Assembly (NCBI RefSeq): GCF_016861605.1
Contig: NZ_BOLM01000011.1
Location: 1 to 64,000 of the forward strand
Direction of reading: 5' to 3'
DNA length: 64,000 bases
Origin: Levilactobacillus wangkuiensis
Lineage (GTDB): Bacteria; Bacillota; Bacilli; Lactobacillales; Lactobacillaceae
The notes under the pieces are model-generated. The model saw nothing but the letters and a program-made list of their open reading frames with translations. It did no database searches and was not told the DNA's origin. A program made the position numbers and the translations under genes. Positions 1 to 8,449 of this stretch are shown here, piece after piece (the stretch's first letter is position 1; each line of letters starts with the position of its first letter).

Positions 1-1
1 G

Positions 2-1321
2 TCACCTAACCAATACCCGAAACACTTCACTGTAAATCGTTAATTTAACAACATTCTTATTGACAAGCCGTAGAAAAGAGTATCTGTGAACAGGATCTTT
101 GCCTATCACATACTTCCCAATTAAAAAATAATAATTACCGGCCTGATCGCCACCCTCGGGAAACTGCGCTTGGTCACGAATATTCGCAAAGTCGAGTCCT
201 CCCTTGCCATCTTCCGTGACCGCGCCACCCTGGGTGTACCAAAAAGTAACGCCCTCACCGCCGTGACCCAAGGCGCCACCCTCATAATTGTGGACCAAAT
301 ACATATCCTCAAGGTGCTGGTCGACACCCGTGGCTAGCTCGCCGTTCTGTAAGTGAATTGGAATAGTCAAATGGGCTTTACGCGTCCATGAGTTCACCTT
401 GATGGGATCTGGAAATATGTACTGATATGTCTGATTGTCACTGACATCGGCCGGAATGTTTTTCAGACTTGAAAAATCCGCGATGAAATTATCATGAAGC
501 CGTAACTCCGTGAGATTAGTTAGTCCCGCCAACGGCGTTACATCACTGATTTGGTTATTGCTCAACCATAAGGTTTTTAGGCTAGTCAGTTTTTTTAACG
601 GCGAAAGGTTCTTGATATTGCCAAAATTTTGATAGGGCGCTTCATCCGTGCCCCCGCCGCCCATCATAAGGGTTTCCAAATTAGTAGCGTACTCCAGTCC
701 ATCCAGCCGGTATTCTTCGCCGCCTGGGTTGTAGGTCGACTCACCATTCTCACCGCCGTAATAACCGATAAATAATGCCTTCAACCGTTTCATGTCGGCC
801 TTCGTGATGTCGGCGATCGACTGCCAGGTCTTGTCATCATCCGGGACAGGAATGAGATGGATCAATTGATAAAAGATTGCCCTTTGGAGCCGTTTATTTG
901 GCATCCACTGGTCAATTGACTCGGCAACTTGTTTACTGGTCTCACGTGGTCGGTCAACCCCAACAACAGCCGGCTTCGGTGTGTCAGGTTTCTTTGGTTT
1001 GACCCCGGTTTCCGTTGTCGCCGTTTCATGAGTGGCCACGGTACTCGACTCAACCGTTGTGGGCTCGGTGACTTCCGTTGCCGGCAGCCTTGATTCACTG
1101 CCACTGTTTTCGCTCAGCCTGTCCGCTGAAGACGAGCTCCCCAAGAGTGCCTCCCCTGAACGATTTTCCAGAGTCTGTTCGGCCGTCGCGGGGGTCGCCG
1201 CTAGGGCCCTCACCGGTGTGATGAGTGGCCCACCAATTTCGGTTAAAATAACTGCGGTGACCATCCAGCTTTTAATGTGTCGTGTGGCTTGGTGTCGACT
1301 GGCTTCTGCTCCCCAATGCAT
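2..1321 (-). CDS. Secreted leucine-rich-repeat (internalin-like) surface protein
   Basis: A 439-residue protein with a complete reading frame; the TGA stop lies at positions 2-4. Residues about 15-42 look like a long signal peptide (hydrophobic run ending ALAATPA). A Ser/Thr/Glu-rich linker follows at about 43-120. Internalin-type leucine-rich repeats are visible at about 205-300, for example SLKTLWLSNNQISDVTPLAG and NLTELRLHDN. A beta-rich tail follows. No LPXTG sorting signal, SLH domain or membrane anchor is present, so the protein either ends early or is held non-covalently. LRR surface proteins of lactobacilli usually continue into MucBP or Ig-like repeats, so truncation is possible. It is transcribed divergently from the secreted protein gene at 1755. 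Confidence 0.7.
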   Translation of the reverse strand: MHWGAEASRHQATRHIKSWMVTAVILTEIGGPLITPVRALAATPATAEQTLENRSGEALLGSSSSADRLSENSGSESRLPATEVTEPTTVESSTVATHETATTETGVKPKKPDTPKPAVVGVDRPRETSKQVAESIDQWMPNKRLQRAIFYQLIHLIPVPDDDKTWQSIADITKADMKRLKALFIGYYGGENGESTYNPGGEEYRLDGLEYATNLETLMMGGGGTDEAPYQNFGNIKNLSPLKKLTSLKTLWLSNNQISDVTPLAGLTNLTELRLHDNFIADFSSLKNIPADVSDNQTYQYIFPDPIKVNSWTRKAHLTIPIHLQNGELATGVDQHLEDMYLVHNYEGGALGHGGEGVTFWYTQGGAVTEDGKGGLDFANIRDQAQFPEGGDQAGNYYFLIGKYVIGKDPVHRYSFLRLVNKNVVKLTIYSEVFRVLVR

Positions 1322-1754
1322 GTCAAAATCCTCCTGAACCTGTGGTAATGGTTACTGACTACCATTGATTACCCCAGAATAATAATGATTACTCATCTGT
1401 TGTGAGTTGATTTTAGTATATCGAAATTCATTTTGCTTTTCTATAGGTCATTAACATTTTATATTGTATCTAATTGGTAATCTGCTTCGACACCAATTGA
1501 TTGTAGCCTATAATCATTCGATGGAGCGTTGTACTTGTTTTGCCAATCTGTCCTCCAAAATTTGCGAATTTTCGGCTGCGTCTAGCCAGTTTTACTTGCT
1601 TTCTTCTACGCAATTTTCCCTTCACAAACGTGTGCTTGTCACCCCGCTGCTTTAGTTCTAAAATGGTGAGTGATTGCCAGTAAGTAAGCTTGCAACCAAA
1701 GTACATCGGAGATTAGTCAGATTGTTTTTAGGGGTAATGGGAGGAAAATTACTT
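1322..1754. other. Divergent intergenic region without a convincing gene
   Basis: This 433-bp spacer separates two divergent surface-protein genes and must hold both promoters. It is AT-rich around 1395-1480. Two short open frames on opposite strands (about 1464-1706) have no ribosome binding site and no recognisable similarity; I do not call them. Confidence 0.4.
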
Positions 1755-2528
1755 ATGAAAAAAGTTATACAAGCACTAATGGTTTTGGGAGTTGGAGCTG
1801 GCGTTTTAGGGGCAACCAGTGTCACAGTTTCCGCGAACAGTCAGTATTCAGCGGCTCGGTCCAAGTCCGTCCGCTTGGTTTGGCGTAAAAGCATGAAACG
1901 TCATGCTCTGATGGCCACTACCGGGGCGCGTTATTCAAAGCACCTGGGGATTCGTTATAGTAATAATGACGTGACCCCCACCGTTATCTGGTATACGGAT
2001 GCTCACGAAAAACTGTACGAAAAAAATAAGGGTGTTAATGCCATTTACTATCACGTCAAGAGTGGCGATGGGACCCTTCAAGGTTGGATTTGGCGGGGCT
2101 ATTTAACATCAGCCACTGCGAAAAAGCCAGCTTCATCTACGGTGACGACTCAGACCAACCCAGCTGATCCAGCGGAAAATTTGCCAATCGCAAATGAAAA
2201 CACCCTAATTCAAGAAATCTTGAGCTTATTCCCAGGAACGACGGTCGACCAAAAATTGTCTAATCAGGCGGGGAGCGTCGTTTACACTGACGATGGTGAG
2301 CAATCGCCAACGGTGCCAGCCGGTGAAACCTACATTCACTTGAGTAACTCGTCTACGACCATGGACACGCAAAATTATCAAAACCTGTTGACGCAGGCTG
2401 GCTACCCAGCTGCTAAGCGGGCCCAGTACCGTGGCTGGCACATTGGTGTCCGCGTGCAAACCGAAGATGGTTATGGCGAAGGCGTCAATCAAGGAGATGC
2501 GGCTATTTTCTTGGCCCCAGCAAAGTAA
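1755..2528 (+). CDS. Secreted protein with S-layer-like SH3/GW-like module
   Basis: The start is placed at the ATG at 1755 because GGGAGG sits about 10 bases upstream and the next residues (MKKVIQALMVLG) begin a classical signal peptide ending near SANS. The 257-residue precursor has an N-terminal module (about 30-120) with the pattern IYYHVKSGDGTLQGWIWRGY. This is closely similar in form to the SLYYYV...ISGWIYSG repeats of the S-layer proteins at the right end of the window. A Thr/Pro linker follows, then a C-terminal domain of about 100 residues that I do not recognise. It ends at a strong bidirectional hairpin. The likely role is cell-wall-associated; no enzymatic motif is visible. Confidence 0.65.
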   Translation: MKKVIQALMVLGVGAGVLGATSVTVSANSQYSAARSKSVRLVWRKSMKRHALMATTGARYSKHLGIRYSNNDVTPTVIWYTDAHEKLYEKNKGVNAIYYHVKSGDGTLQGWIWRGYLTSATAKKPASSTVTTQTNPADPAENLPIANENTLIQEILSLFPGTTVDQKLSNQAGSVVYTDDGEQSPTVPAGETYIHLSNSSTTMDTQNYQNLLTQAGYPAAKRAQYRGWHIGVRVQTEDGYGEGVNQGDAAIFLAPAK

Positions 2529-2570
2529 TCCAACACTTAAGTCGTCTTTGAAATCTCGTTAAATAAATGA

Positions 2571-2620
2571 ACGTCAAATAGGACCAGCCCCTCAACTGTG
2601 GGCTAGTCCTATTTGGCGTT
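2571..2620. terminator. Bidirectional intrinsic terminator
   Basis: A long inverted repeat (CAAATAGGAC..GTCCTATTTG extended by AGCCC/GGGCT) lies between the convergent genes ending at 2528 and 2630. It can serve both. Confidence 0.75.
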
Positions 2621-2629
2621 CTCGACTAT

Positions 2630-2887
2630 TTAGCTAGCGTCTGCATCTTCCGTCACAAACGTATGCTTGTCATCCAGCACGTACTGAAATTCAACGGCGT
2701 TGAGCATTAGGCTTGCCCGGAACAGCGCCTTGATTCCCTGTTCATTACTCATGACCACGAAGAATTCACGGTCGGTACCGCTGATGCGTTGGAACGTTTC
2801 GTACTCACCCTTGAATCCTTCTTTTCTAAACAGTGCAATAATCTTCATCATTTCAATTTGTGATACTTCTTTGTTTGCCAAATTCAA
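2630..2887 (-). CDS. Conserved hypothetical protein, 85 aa
   Basis: A small acidic, soluble protein with mixed alpha/beta character and no signal peptide or membrane segment. I do not recognise the family. The start is uncertain: the longest frame begins with TTG after AAGAG, while an internal Met-Met at residues 13-14 lacks a clear Shine-Dalgarno sequence. The gene is bounded by the bidirectional terminator at its 3' end and the gpmA terminator just upstream, so it is probably monocistronic. Confidence 0.5.
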   Translation of the reverse strand: MNLANKEVSQIEMMKIIALFRKEGFKGEYETFQRISGTDREFFVVMSNEQGIKALFRASLMLNAVEFQYVLDDKHTFVTEDADAS

Positions 2888-2948
2888 TCTCTTTTCTCTT
2901 TATGGGTTAGCTGCGAATTATCTATACTGATAGCCAGTTTTAGGCCAC

Positions 2949-2980
2949 GAAAAAGCCGCCCCCCATGTGCGAGGCGGCTT
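2949..2980 (-). terminator. Terminator of gpmA
   Basis: The stem AGCCGCC/GGCGGCT is followed on the minus strand by TTTTT, 14 bases after the gpmA stop. Confidence 0.85.
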
Positions 2981-2993
2981 CGATTCAGAAGGA

Positions 2994-3686
2994 CTACTTG
3001 CCCAACTTCGTCTTGTTAGTCATGTTTAACTTGTCATCGAAGTCGTAGACAACTGGTTCACCAGTAGCCATTTCGAGGTCCATGATGTCATCGTCGGAGA
3101 TCCGTTCGATGTACTTGCTTAAAGCACGTAATGAGTTACCGTGGGCTGCGATGATGACGTTCTTGCCATCAAGCAACTTAGGAGCCACTTGGTCCTCCCA
3201 AAATGGCATTACACGTTCCAGGGTAACCTTCAAGTTTTCACCACCGGGTACGATGTTAGGGTCCAAGTTAGCGTAACGTGGGTCCTTAACAGCTGAACCT
3301 TCAGCGTCTGCATCCAAAAGTGGAGGCAAAACATCGTAAGAACGACGCCAGATGTGGACTTGGTCATCGCCGTACTTTTCAGCGGTTTCCTTCTTGTTCA
3401 AACCTTGCAAAGCACCGTAGTGACGTTCGTTCAAACGCCAAGTCTTGGTTTCTGGAATCCAAAGTTGGTCGGATTCTTCCAAAACGTAGTGTAACGTCTT
3501 GATTGCCCGCTTCAGAACTGACGTGTAAGCGTAGTCGAACTTCAAGCCAGATTCCTTGATCTTGTTCCCAGCTGCCTTAGCTTCTTCGACACCTTTTTCG
3601 CTTAAATCAACGTCAACCCAACCAGTGAACTTGTTTGCCAAGTTCCATTCACTTTGGCCGTGGCGAATCAATACTAATTTTGCCAT
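2994..3686 (-). CDS. gpmA: 2,3-bisphosphoglycerate-dependent phosphoglycerate mutase
   Basis: This enzyme interconverts 3- and 2-phosphoglycerate in glycolysis. The active-site [10 protein letters not shown] (catalytic His near residue 9) is at the N-terminus, followed by [13 protein letters not shown] with the conserved acid/Arg patch, and [13 protein letters not shown] carries the second His. The length of 230 residues is normal for bacterial dPGM. The ATG at 3686 is preferred over an in-frame GTG one codon upstream because AGAGG lies 9 bases before it. It is monocistronic with its own terminator. Confidence 0.96.
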   Translation of the reverse strand: MAKLVLIRHGQSEWNLANKFTGWVDVDLSEKGVEEAKAAGNKIKESGLKFDYAYTSVLKRAIKTLHYVLEESDQLWIPETKTWRLNERHYGALQGLNKKETAEKYGDDQVHIWRRSYDVLPPLLDADAEGSAVKDPRYANLDPNIVPGGENLKVTLERVMPFWEDQVAPKLLDGKNVIIAAHGNSLRALSKYIERISDDDIMDLEMATGEPVVYDFDDKLNMTNKTKLGK

Positions 3687-3819
3687 CACTTATAACCTCT
3701 TTCTGTCGTAGAATACTTTGTCATTTTACACCATCTAGCCGCGAATTTCAGCTAAATTGTGTGGTTCTTTACATGAAACCGTTTTCTTCTGTGAGAACTC
3801 TCAGAGCACCCGCAACCTA

Positions 3820-3856
3820 ACAAAAAGTGGCGCTCACCATTTCGGCTGCGCCACGT
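3820..3856 (-). terminator. Terminator of the AI-2E family transporter gene
   Basis: The stem GTGGCGC/GCGCCAC at 3827-3854 is followed on the minus strand by TTTTTGTT. Confidence 0.85.
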
Positions 3857-3860
3857 TCAT

Positions 3861-4952
3861 TTACTCTTTTTTATCACTATTCGGACCGTAATTGCGCCGA
3901 ATTTCACGTAATTTTTGCACGTCCACGTGGGGTGGCTGGTGCAGGCCATGGACCGGTCGGACACCCAGGATATCCAGGAAGAAGGTGAAGATTGGCACCC
4001 CAACGATCAGGCCCCAAACGCCAAACAGTTGCTCACCCGCTAACAACACCACAAAGGTGTAGAAGATGGGGAGTTCTGTTCTGCTCGACATGAATTTGGG
4101 ATTCAGCACGTAGGCCTCCAGCGCGTGGACCACGACGATCATCACTAGGATGTAGACCACGTAGCGGAACCCGCCGACCGAATAGCCCAGAATCGTCAGC
4201 GGCACCACGGACACGATGACCCCGGCCACGGGAATCAGGCTCAGGATGAAGATCATAATCGCCAGCGTTGGCAGCTGCGGCATCCCCATGAAGGCCAGCA
4301 CAATCGTGGTGATCACGGTGTTACACAGGGCAATGAAGAACTGCGCTTCCAGCACGACCCCAAACGTGTTGACGAACTTGGTCGCGAAGAAGTTGATATC
4401 CTCAAAAAACCAGCCGTACGTACTGGTCAGGAAGCGTTTGGAAAACTCGCCCATCTGCTTACTTTCAATCGTGAAGAAGAAACTCAAGATCATTGACATA
4501 AACAGCGTCGCCCCGAACGAGCCAATCGTGGAAACGTACGTCAAGACTAGCTTAGCGCCATTTTGCAGTTGGCTCACAATGTCGGACGTCTTGATGTAGT
4601 TCGCCACGTAACTGATGATTTCGTTGCTGTCATTTTTCGGATTCTGGTAGAACTTAAACAACTGTTCAATACCGTGCATCGACGAATTCAAAATCTGTGG
4701 TAAATAGGTCGTGACCGCCCAATACAGGCCGCCAATGATGACGACGTAGGTCACCGTGACGATTAACGCCGGCGGTAATTTAACGACCTTGCGCACCGCC
4801 TTGACCAGCTGCAGCACCAAAAACGTGAAAATAAACGTCAGTAGAATCATGTTCATTTCCGCTCTGATCAGCCACAGGACAAAGATAATCAGCGCCAGCA
4901 CCGTGAATCGCCGGAGCCGGACATTTTCTACGAAGCGTTGCCATACACTCAC
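3861..4952 (-). CDS. AI-2E family (PerM/UPF0118) transporter
   Basis: A 363-residue polytopic membrane protein with two N-terminal helices, a soluble loop and about five C-terminal helices, the arrangement of the AI-2 exporter/PerM superfamily. The C-terminal stretch with LIPVAGVIVSVVP and EAYVLNPKFMSSRTELPIF is the family's signature region. I favour the GTG at 4952 because GGGGGAG lies 8 bases upstream; the ATG seven codons earlier would contain that ribosome site inside the gene. Family members export small signals or act in ion homeostasis, and the actual substrate cannot be read from sequence. It stands alone between gpmA and a cluster of repeats. Confidence 0.85.
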   Translation of the reverse strand: MSVWQRFVENVRLRRFTVLALIIFVLWLIRAEMNMILLTFIFTFLVLQLVKAVRKVVKLPPALIVTVTYVVIIGGLYWAVTTYLPQILNSSMHGIEQLFKFYQNPKNDSNEIISYVANYIKTSDIVSQLQNGAKLVLTYVSTIGSFGATLFMSMILSFFFTIESKQMGEFSKRFLTSTYGWFFEDINFFATKFVNTFGVVLEAQFFIALCNTVITTIVLAFMGMPQLPTLAIMIFILSLIPVAGVIVSVVPLTILGYSVGGFRYVVYILVMIVVVHALEAYVLNPKFMSSRTELPIFYTFVVLLAGEQLFGVWGLIVGVPIFTFFLDILGVRPVHGLHQPPHVDVQKLREIRRNYGPNSDKKE

Positions 4953-5061
4953 TTGTGAATCTCCCCCATCCATTCAATAGCTTTATTATACCGTATCTCG
5001 CCAGATTCCCTAGCAGTTTACCTGGAAAATATTCGCTGGCTGACGAGTTCTACGAAGCCAT

Positions 5062-5249
5062 GCCGCCTGCGGCCTCCAGGTACGCCACCAGCTGTGGGGC
5101 CCGCTTCCGGCCTGAGGAACGGTCCTCCAGCTCGCTTTTAAGCCGCGAAGCCCACGCGTCTCAAAAGTCGTCCCGTGCTGTAGGGCCGAGCAGCCCCCTC
5201 GGTCCAACACCACCGACACAGCAGGCTCTGTACCTGGCTGCCTCCGGCT
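5062..5249 (-). repeat. Cloverleaf repeat E1, subtype A
   Basis: The closing arms are GCCTGCGGCCTCCAGGTAC and GTACCTGGCTGCCTCCGGC. Inside, on the minus strand, are GACACAGC-type junction sequence, an H1 hairpin, H2 (CTTTTAAGC type) and H3 ending in CCCCACAGC. It is one of three elements packed between 5.06 and 5.88 kb. Confidence 0.7.
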
Positions 5250-5319
5250 CAAGTTGGGTGGTGCCCAGCGAATTTGTTTCGGTTCGTAAACGACTACGGT
5301 TGGCGCGTCCATTCTGGCA

Positions 5320-5518
5320 TTCGTTCCCGGCGGCGGGTTCAACCTGCCCTGCTGTGGGGTACGGTTCCAGCCTGCGAAACGGGCTTCCACCTCGCCTTGA
5401 AACCTCGCTAAGAATCGCGAGTTTCCAAGGTCGACCCATGGCCTAAGCTGAAGCAGCCCCTTCAGCTAATGCCATCGACGCAGCTGTTCAGGTTGACCCG
5501 CCTCTGGTCACTCAGACT
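5320..5518 (-). repeat. Cloverleaf repeat E2, subtype B
   Basis: Typical subtype B borders are present: CGTTCCCGGCGGCGGG on the left and CGCCTCTGGTCACTCAGAC on the right. The H3-H2-H1 order on the plus strand includes CCCTGCTGTGGGG, CTTCCACCTCG and CATCGACGCAGC. Confidence 0.7.
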
Positions 5519-5651
5519 GACCAACTCGTTTACTGTGCCGAGGCCAAGATTATTTTTCAGCTAAATATTAGCCTCAACGTAACTCACTCAACAGCCGTCC
5601 GCTGACTAACGTTGAACAACTCCCTACCCTGAAGAGAGGCACCAATTTATT

Positions 5652-5880
5652 TGCCCTTAAAACCAGTCCAAGCCGGGAGGGCGGGGCAAATAGGCTCAGC
5701 CGGGGGATTTATAATTAGCCAGCAAAGCTGACTAATTATAAATGGCGACTTTGAAACTCGTGATCTTCGAGGTTCAAAGCGAGGCTGAAGACCGCTCTTT
5801 GGCTTCAGCCGTCCTCCCCCCAGCGTTCCGGCCTATTTGCCCCGCCCGGTAAGGCGCCATCAACGACTAGTTTCAGGGCA
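5652..5880 (+). repeat. Cloverleaf repeat E3, subtype C
   Basis: The outer arms TGCCCTTAAAACCAGTC and GACTAGTTTCAGGGCA are partly complementary. The H1 arms ATTTATAATTAG (5707-5718) and CTAATTATAAAT (5732-5743) are perfectly complementary. H2 has TTTGAAACTCG and H3 has GGCTGAAGACCGCTC. It lies 3 bp downstream of the terminator of the ROK gene. Confidence 0.75.
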
Positions 5881-5882
5881 AA

Positions 5883-5913
5883 ATAAAAACTTCTGTCCGC
5901 GATGAACAGAAGC
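5883..5913 (-). terminator. Terminator of the ROK regulator gene
   Basis: The stem CTTCTGT/ACAGAAG is followed on the minus strand by TTTTTATTTT, 26 bases after the stop at 5939. Confidence 0.85.
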
Positions 5914-5938
5914 CCTTACGTATGCCGTTTCGTTTTCG

Positions 5939-7123
5939 TTATGCTTCGACTCCCTCTAAGACTGCCGACCGCTGATTGCTAAAGGTCAGTTGTAAGTCGT
6001 CCAAGGCCAGCGCCCGGTGAATGATGGCTGACGCGCCACCCATCAGTGAGGCTTCCTTGGAGTTCTTGGTTAACAGCAAAGGTGCTTTTCTTAAAATTTC
6101 TAACTTGCCCACGTAGTCACGTACCTGATCCATCAGTTCTGGCAACAGCTCCAAAATTGGGGCATTGACGATGATGGCGTCTGGAGCGAACGTGCTGGAC
6201 AGGTTACCCAGAACCTTGCTCAGGTAGTAGGCAAACTCGTCCAAAATGGACAACAGTTCTGGCCGGTGACCCAGGTAATCGCGCCGAATTCGGTTGACGT
6301 CGACCCGGTCAATGTTTTGGTAGGCCATGATCCGTTGTAAGACGTTGCCCTCCGCGACATAGTGGTTCACCGTTTCCATATTATCTTCTTTATACCGGTC
6401 AGCTAACGGACAGTTACCGATGTTGCCGGCCTCGCCGTTGTGCCCCCGATACAGGTGACCTTCCGTAATGATTCCGGCCGAAACTTGATCACGAATCGTG
6501 ACCGAAATCAGGTTTTGATAAACGCCCTCGCCGGAGAAGTCCCGTTCGTAAATTGCGGACTCGTTGGCCAAGTTTTCCAAGACCACCGGCACCTGGAATT
6601 TATCACTAAAGTATTTTGCCAAATCAAAGTTCTTAAAGCCCTTCAGTGAGGCGCCTAAAATCTGATTCTCATAAATCGTGCCATCCAAGCCAAACGCGAT
6701 ACCTAATAACCGGGTCTGGCTTGCCGCCATGATGTTGGCGATACGTTCGTCGATCATATCTAACACGGACGTCAGATCAACGTCTCTGGTCGACACGCTT
6801 TCGTAGTTCTCAGACCGCCCGTCCAATCTGCAAGTGATCATTGAGAAGCGAGAACGTAAAATGTTGATACTGATGACATAACCATACCCCACGTTTAGTA
6901 ATGCCATAACGGGCTTCCGCCCACCATTCCGGGTGCTTACGCCGTGACCAACCTCACGGATCAACCCTTCATGAAGTAACTGACTATAAATATCCGAGAC
7001 CGTAACTTTATTCAAACTAAGATTTCGTGATATCTGGCTCCGCGAAATCGGGCCAGCATTCACAATCTGCTGCAAAACCTGTTTCTCATTGGTGGTGCGC
7101 ATAATGTGTTTGTTGATAATCAT
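5939..7123 (-). CDS. ROK family transcriptional regulator (XylR/NagC type)
   Basis: The protein has 394 residues. Residues 1-75 form a winged helix-turn-helix (GPISRSQISRNLSLNKVTVS, then the wing GVSTRNGGRKP). The rest is the ROK actin-like fold, with a glucokinase-like LLGIAFGLDG near 140-150, ENLANESA near 200 and the GHLYRGHNGEAGNIG segment near 235. The Cys-rich zinc motif of sugar kinases of this family is absent, as is common in regulators. The family represses sugar-utilisation operons and releases DNA on binding the sugar. No sugar genes are adjacent, so the regulon is unknown. The start codon has only a weak AAGAAAA upstream, and a structured leader precedes it. Confidence 0.85.
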   Translation of the reverse strand: MIINKHIMRTTNEKQVLQQIVNAGPISRSQISRNLSLNKVTVSDIYSQLLHEGLIREVGHGVSTRNGGRKPVMALLNVGYGYVISINILRSRFSMITCRLDGRSENYESVSTRDVDLTSVLDMIDERIANIMAASQTRLLGIAFGLDGTIYENQILGASLKGFKNFDLAKYFSDKFQVPVVLENLANESAIYERDFSGEGVYQNLISVTIRDQVSAGIITEGHLYRGHNGEAGNIGNCPLADRYKEDNMETVNHYVAEGNVLQRIMAYQNIDRVDVNRIRRDYLGHRPELLSILDEFAYYLSKVLGNLSSTFAPDAIIVNAPILELLPELMDQVRDYVGKLEILRKAPLLLTKNSKEASLMGGASAIIHRALALDDLQLTFSNQRSAVLEGVEA

Positions 7124-7300
7124 AATTTTCTTGATAACGTGCCCCTAAAAATAGCTTGTGGCGATTCGGGAATCAAATCAGTTTAGGTTGCCCCATCCCC
7201 CAAGATTGGTGCTCACCCGCTATTTGCGGGGGTCGCGTTACCTAACCCCCCTTGTAGATTCTGATTCTAACTATATAGTAAATCCTCCTAACGAATATAG
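7124..7300 (-). promoter_or_regulatory. Structured 5' leader of the ROK regulator gene
   Basis: Upstream of the gene the minus strand can form nested pairings: CCCCCGC with GCGGG, TTAGGT with ACCTAA, and GATTC repeats flanking the block. AGGAGG occurs at about 7286 without a usable long frame after it. This may be an attenuator or an autoregulatory operator; I cannot decide which. Confidence 0.3.
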
Positions 7301-7552
7301 CATGGAAAACGACTCGTGAATTTTTTGGCGGTTTTTTAAGGAATATTCCCGACAAACCGCATGCCTATTGGGATACAGCTCGTGAAATCACTAAATGTAT
7401 TAGTCATTTAGCCAATCAGTTGATTAACCGATTTGTTTACTAACCTACCTTACATGTCAAGTTTTGACCCCGAATCGTTGGAAATGGTAAGGTTTCTTAC
7501 TTAATCAGCTTAACTCTTTTTGCATTAATCCATTCTGGCGGTCGTTGAATGT
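7301..7552. other. Intergenic stretch, nothing recognised
   Basis: AT-rich sequence without an open frame, hairpin of note or repeat-family copy. Confidence 0.4.
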
Positions 7553-7748
7553 ACTCCGCCTGCGGCCTCTGGGCATTGCGCCTGCTGTGGGGCACGGTTC
7601 CGGCCTGAGGAGCGGTCCTCCACCTCGCTTTGAAACCTCGCTAAGGCCCGCGAGTTTCCAAAGTCGTCCCGTGCTGTAAGGCTGGGAAAAGCCCACCCAG
7701 TCTAACACCACCGACACAGCCGTCTCCATGCCCAGCTGCCTCCGGCTC
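7553..7748 (-). repeat. Cloverleaf repeat E4, subtype A
   Basis: Nearly identical to E20: CGCCTGCGGCCTCTGGGCAT on the left, AACACCACCGACACAGCCG and GCCCAGCTGCCTCCGGC on the right, with the H2 arms GAAACCTCGC/GCGAGTTTCC in between. Confidence 0.75.
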
Positions 7749-7814
7749 CGTGGCAACGACCACCAAATTTCTTAATGGCCAATCACCACTTCTATATTTA
7801 TTGTAGTCTCTGTA

Positions 7815-8012
7815 TCGCCTCCGGGGCGGTGAAAATGAGACCGGAACGCGGTGGGCGCCCGTCTGGAGCCAAAGGACGGTCTCCAGACTTACTTTGAGCC
7901 GAAGACCACGTCTCAAAGATAGCAGTTCCCTAAGCGGCCCAACCCGCCACTAAGGGAACTCCCACGGCTAAGCTCATTTTCACCACCCCTGCGGCTGACA
8001 CTGGTTTAGCCC
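7815..8012 (-). repeat. Cloverleaf repeat E5, subtype C
   Basis: The border TCGCCTCCGGGGCGGTGAAAA pairs with TTTTCACCACCCCTGCGGC. H1 is AGTTCCCTAAGCGG with its complement CCACTAAGGGAACT. It is followed by ACACTGGTTTAGCCC, the common outer-arm motif. Confidence 0.8.
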
Positions 8013-8075
8013 GTGGCCATCATGGTCCATACGACACTGATCATCACATAATCAATTGGCCAATCATACTCCAGC

Positions 8076-8124
8076 TAAAATAAAAAGAACGTCTCGCACC
8101 AACAATAGTCGATGCAAGACGCTC
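8076..8124 (-). terminator. Terminator of the Ser-rich membrane protein gene
   Basis: The stem GAACGTCTCGCACC/GATGCAAGACGCTC is followed on the minus strand by TTTTTATTTTAGC. It lies 326 bases beyond the stop codon at 8450, with repeat E6 in between. Confidence 0.75.
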
Positions 8125-8202
8125 TCCAAAATCAAATTAAATTATCACATTCATTACAAAACATACCAACCCACCGTCACGAACAGAAACTGAAGTCGCC
8201 AC

Positions 8203-8447
8203 CTTGGTGGTCGAACCCCACTGTCAGCCGTGAGGGCGGCGAAAATAAACTCAGCCGGGGGAATGGTCTTAGTGGCGTATGCGCCGCTTAGACCATTGGT
8301 GTCTTTGAGAACTAGTTCTCCCGTGTTTCACACTGCACGTCCGGAGACCGCCTCTTGGCTTCAGCCGTCCTACCCCCAGCGTTCCGGCCTATTTGCCCCG
8401 TCCGGTAAGGCGCTGGCAACGCACAATCTAGGTCCTCGACCACCAAG
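8203..8447 (+). repeat. Cloverleaf repeat E6, subtype C, in a 3' untranslated region
   Basis: The outer arms CTTGGTGGTCGA (8203-8214) and TCGACCACCAAG (8436-8447) are perfect complements. The H1 arms AATGGTCTTAGTGGC (8262-8276) and GCCGCTTAGACCATT (8283-8297) differ by one G-T pair. The right arm ends 2 bp before the stop codon of the gene at 8450, and that gene's terminator lies beyond the left arm. Confidence 0.8.
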
Positions 8448-8449
8448 AC

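Noticed and set aside
1464-1706. Short overlapping frames in the first divergent spacer
   Set aside because: No ribosome site, no recognisable similarity, and both strands open over the same AT-rich stretch.
4955-5446. Open frames in repeats E1/E2 and in the other elements
   Set aside because: High GC and few stop codons in the repeats generate frames on both strands; they differ between copies, have no Shine-Dalgarno and ignore subtype boundaries.
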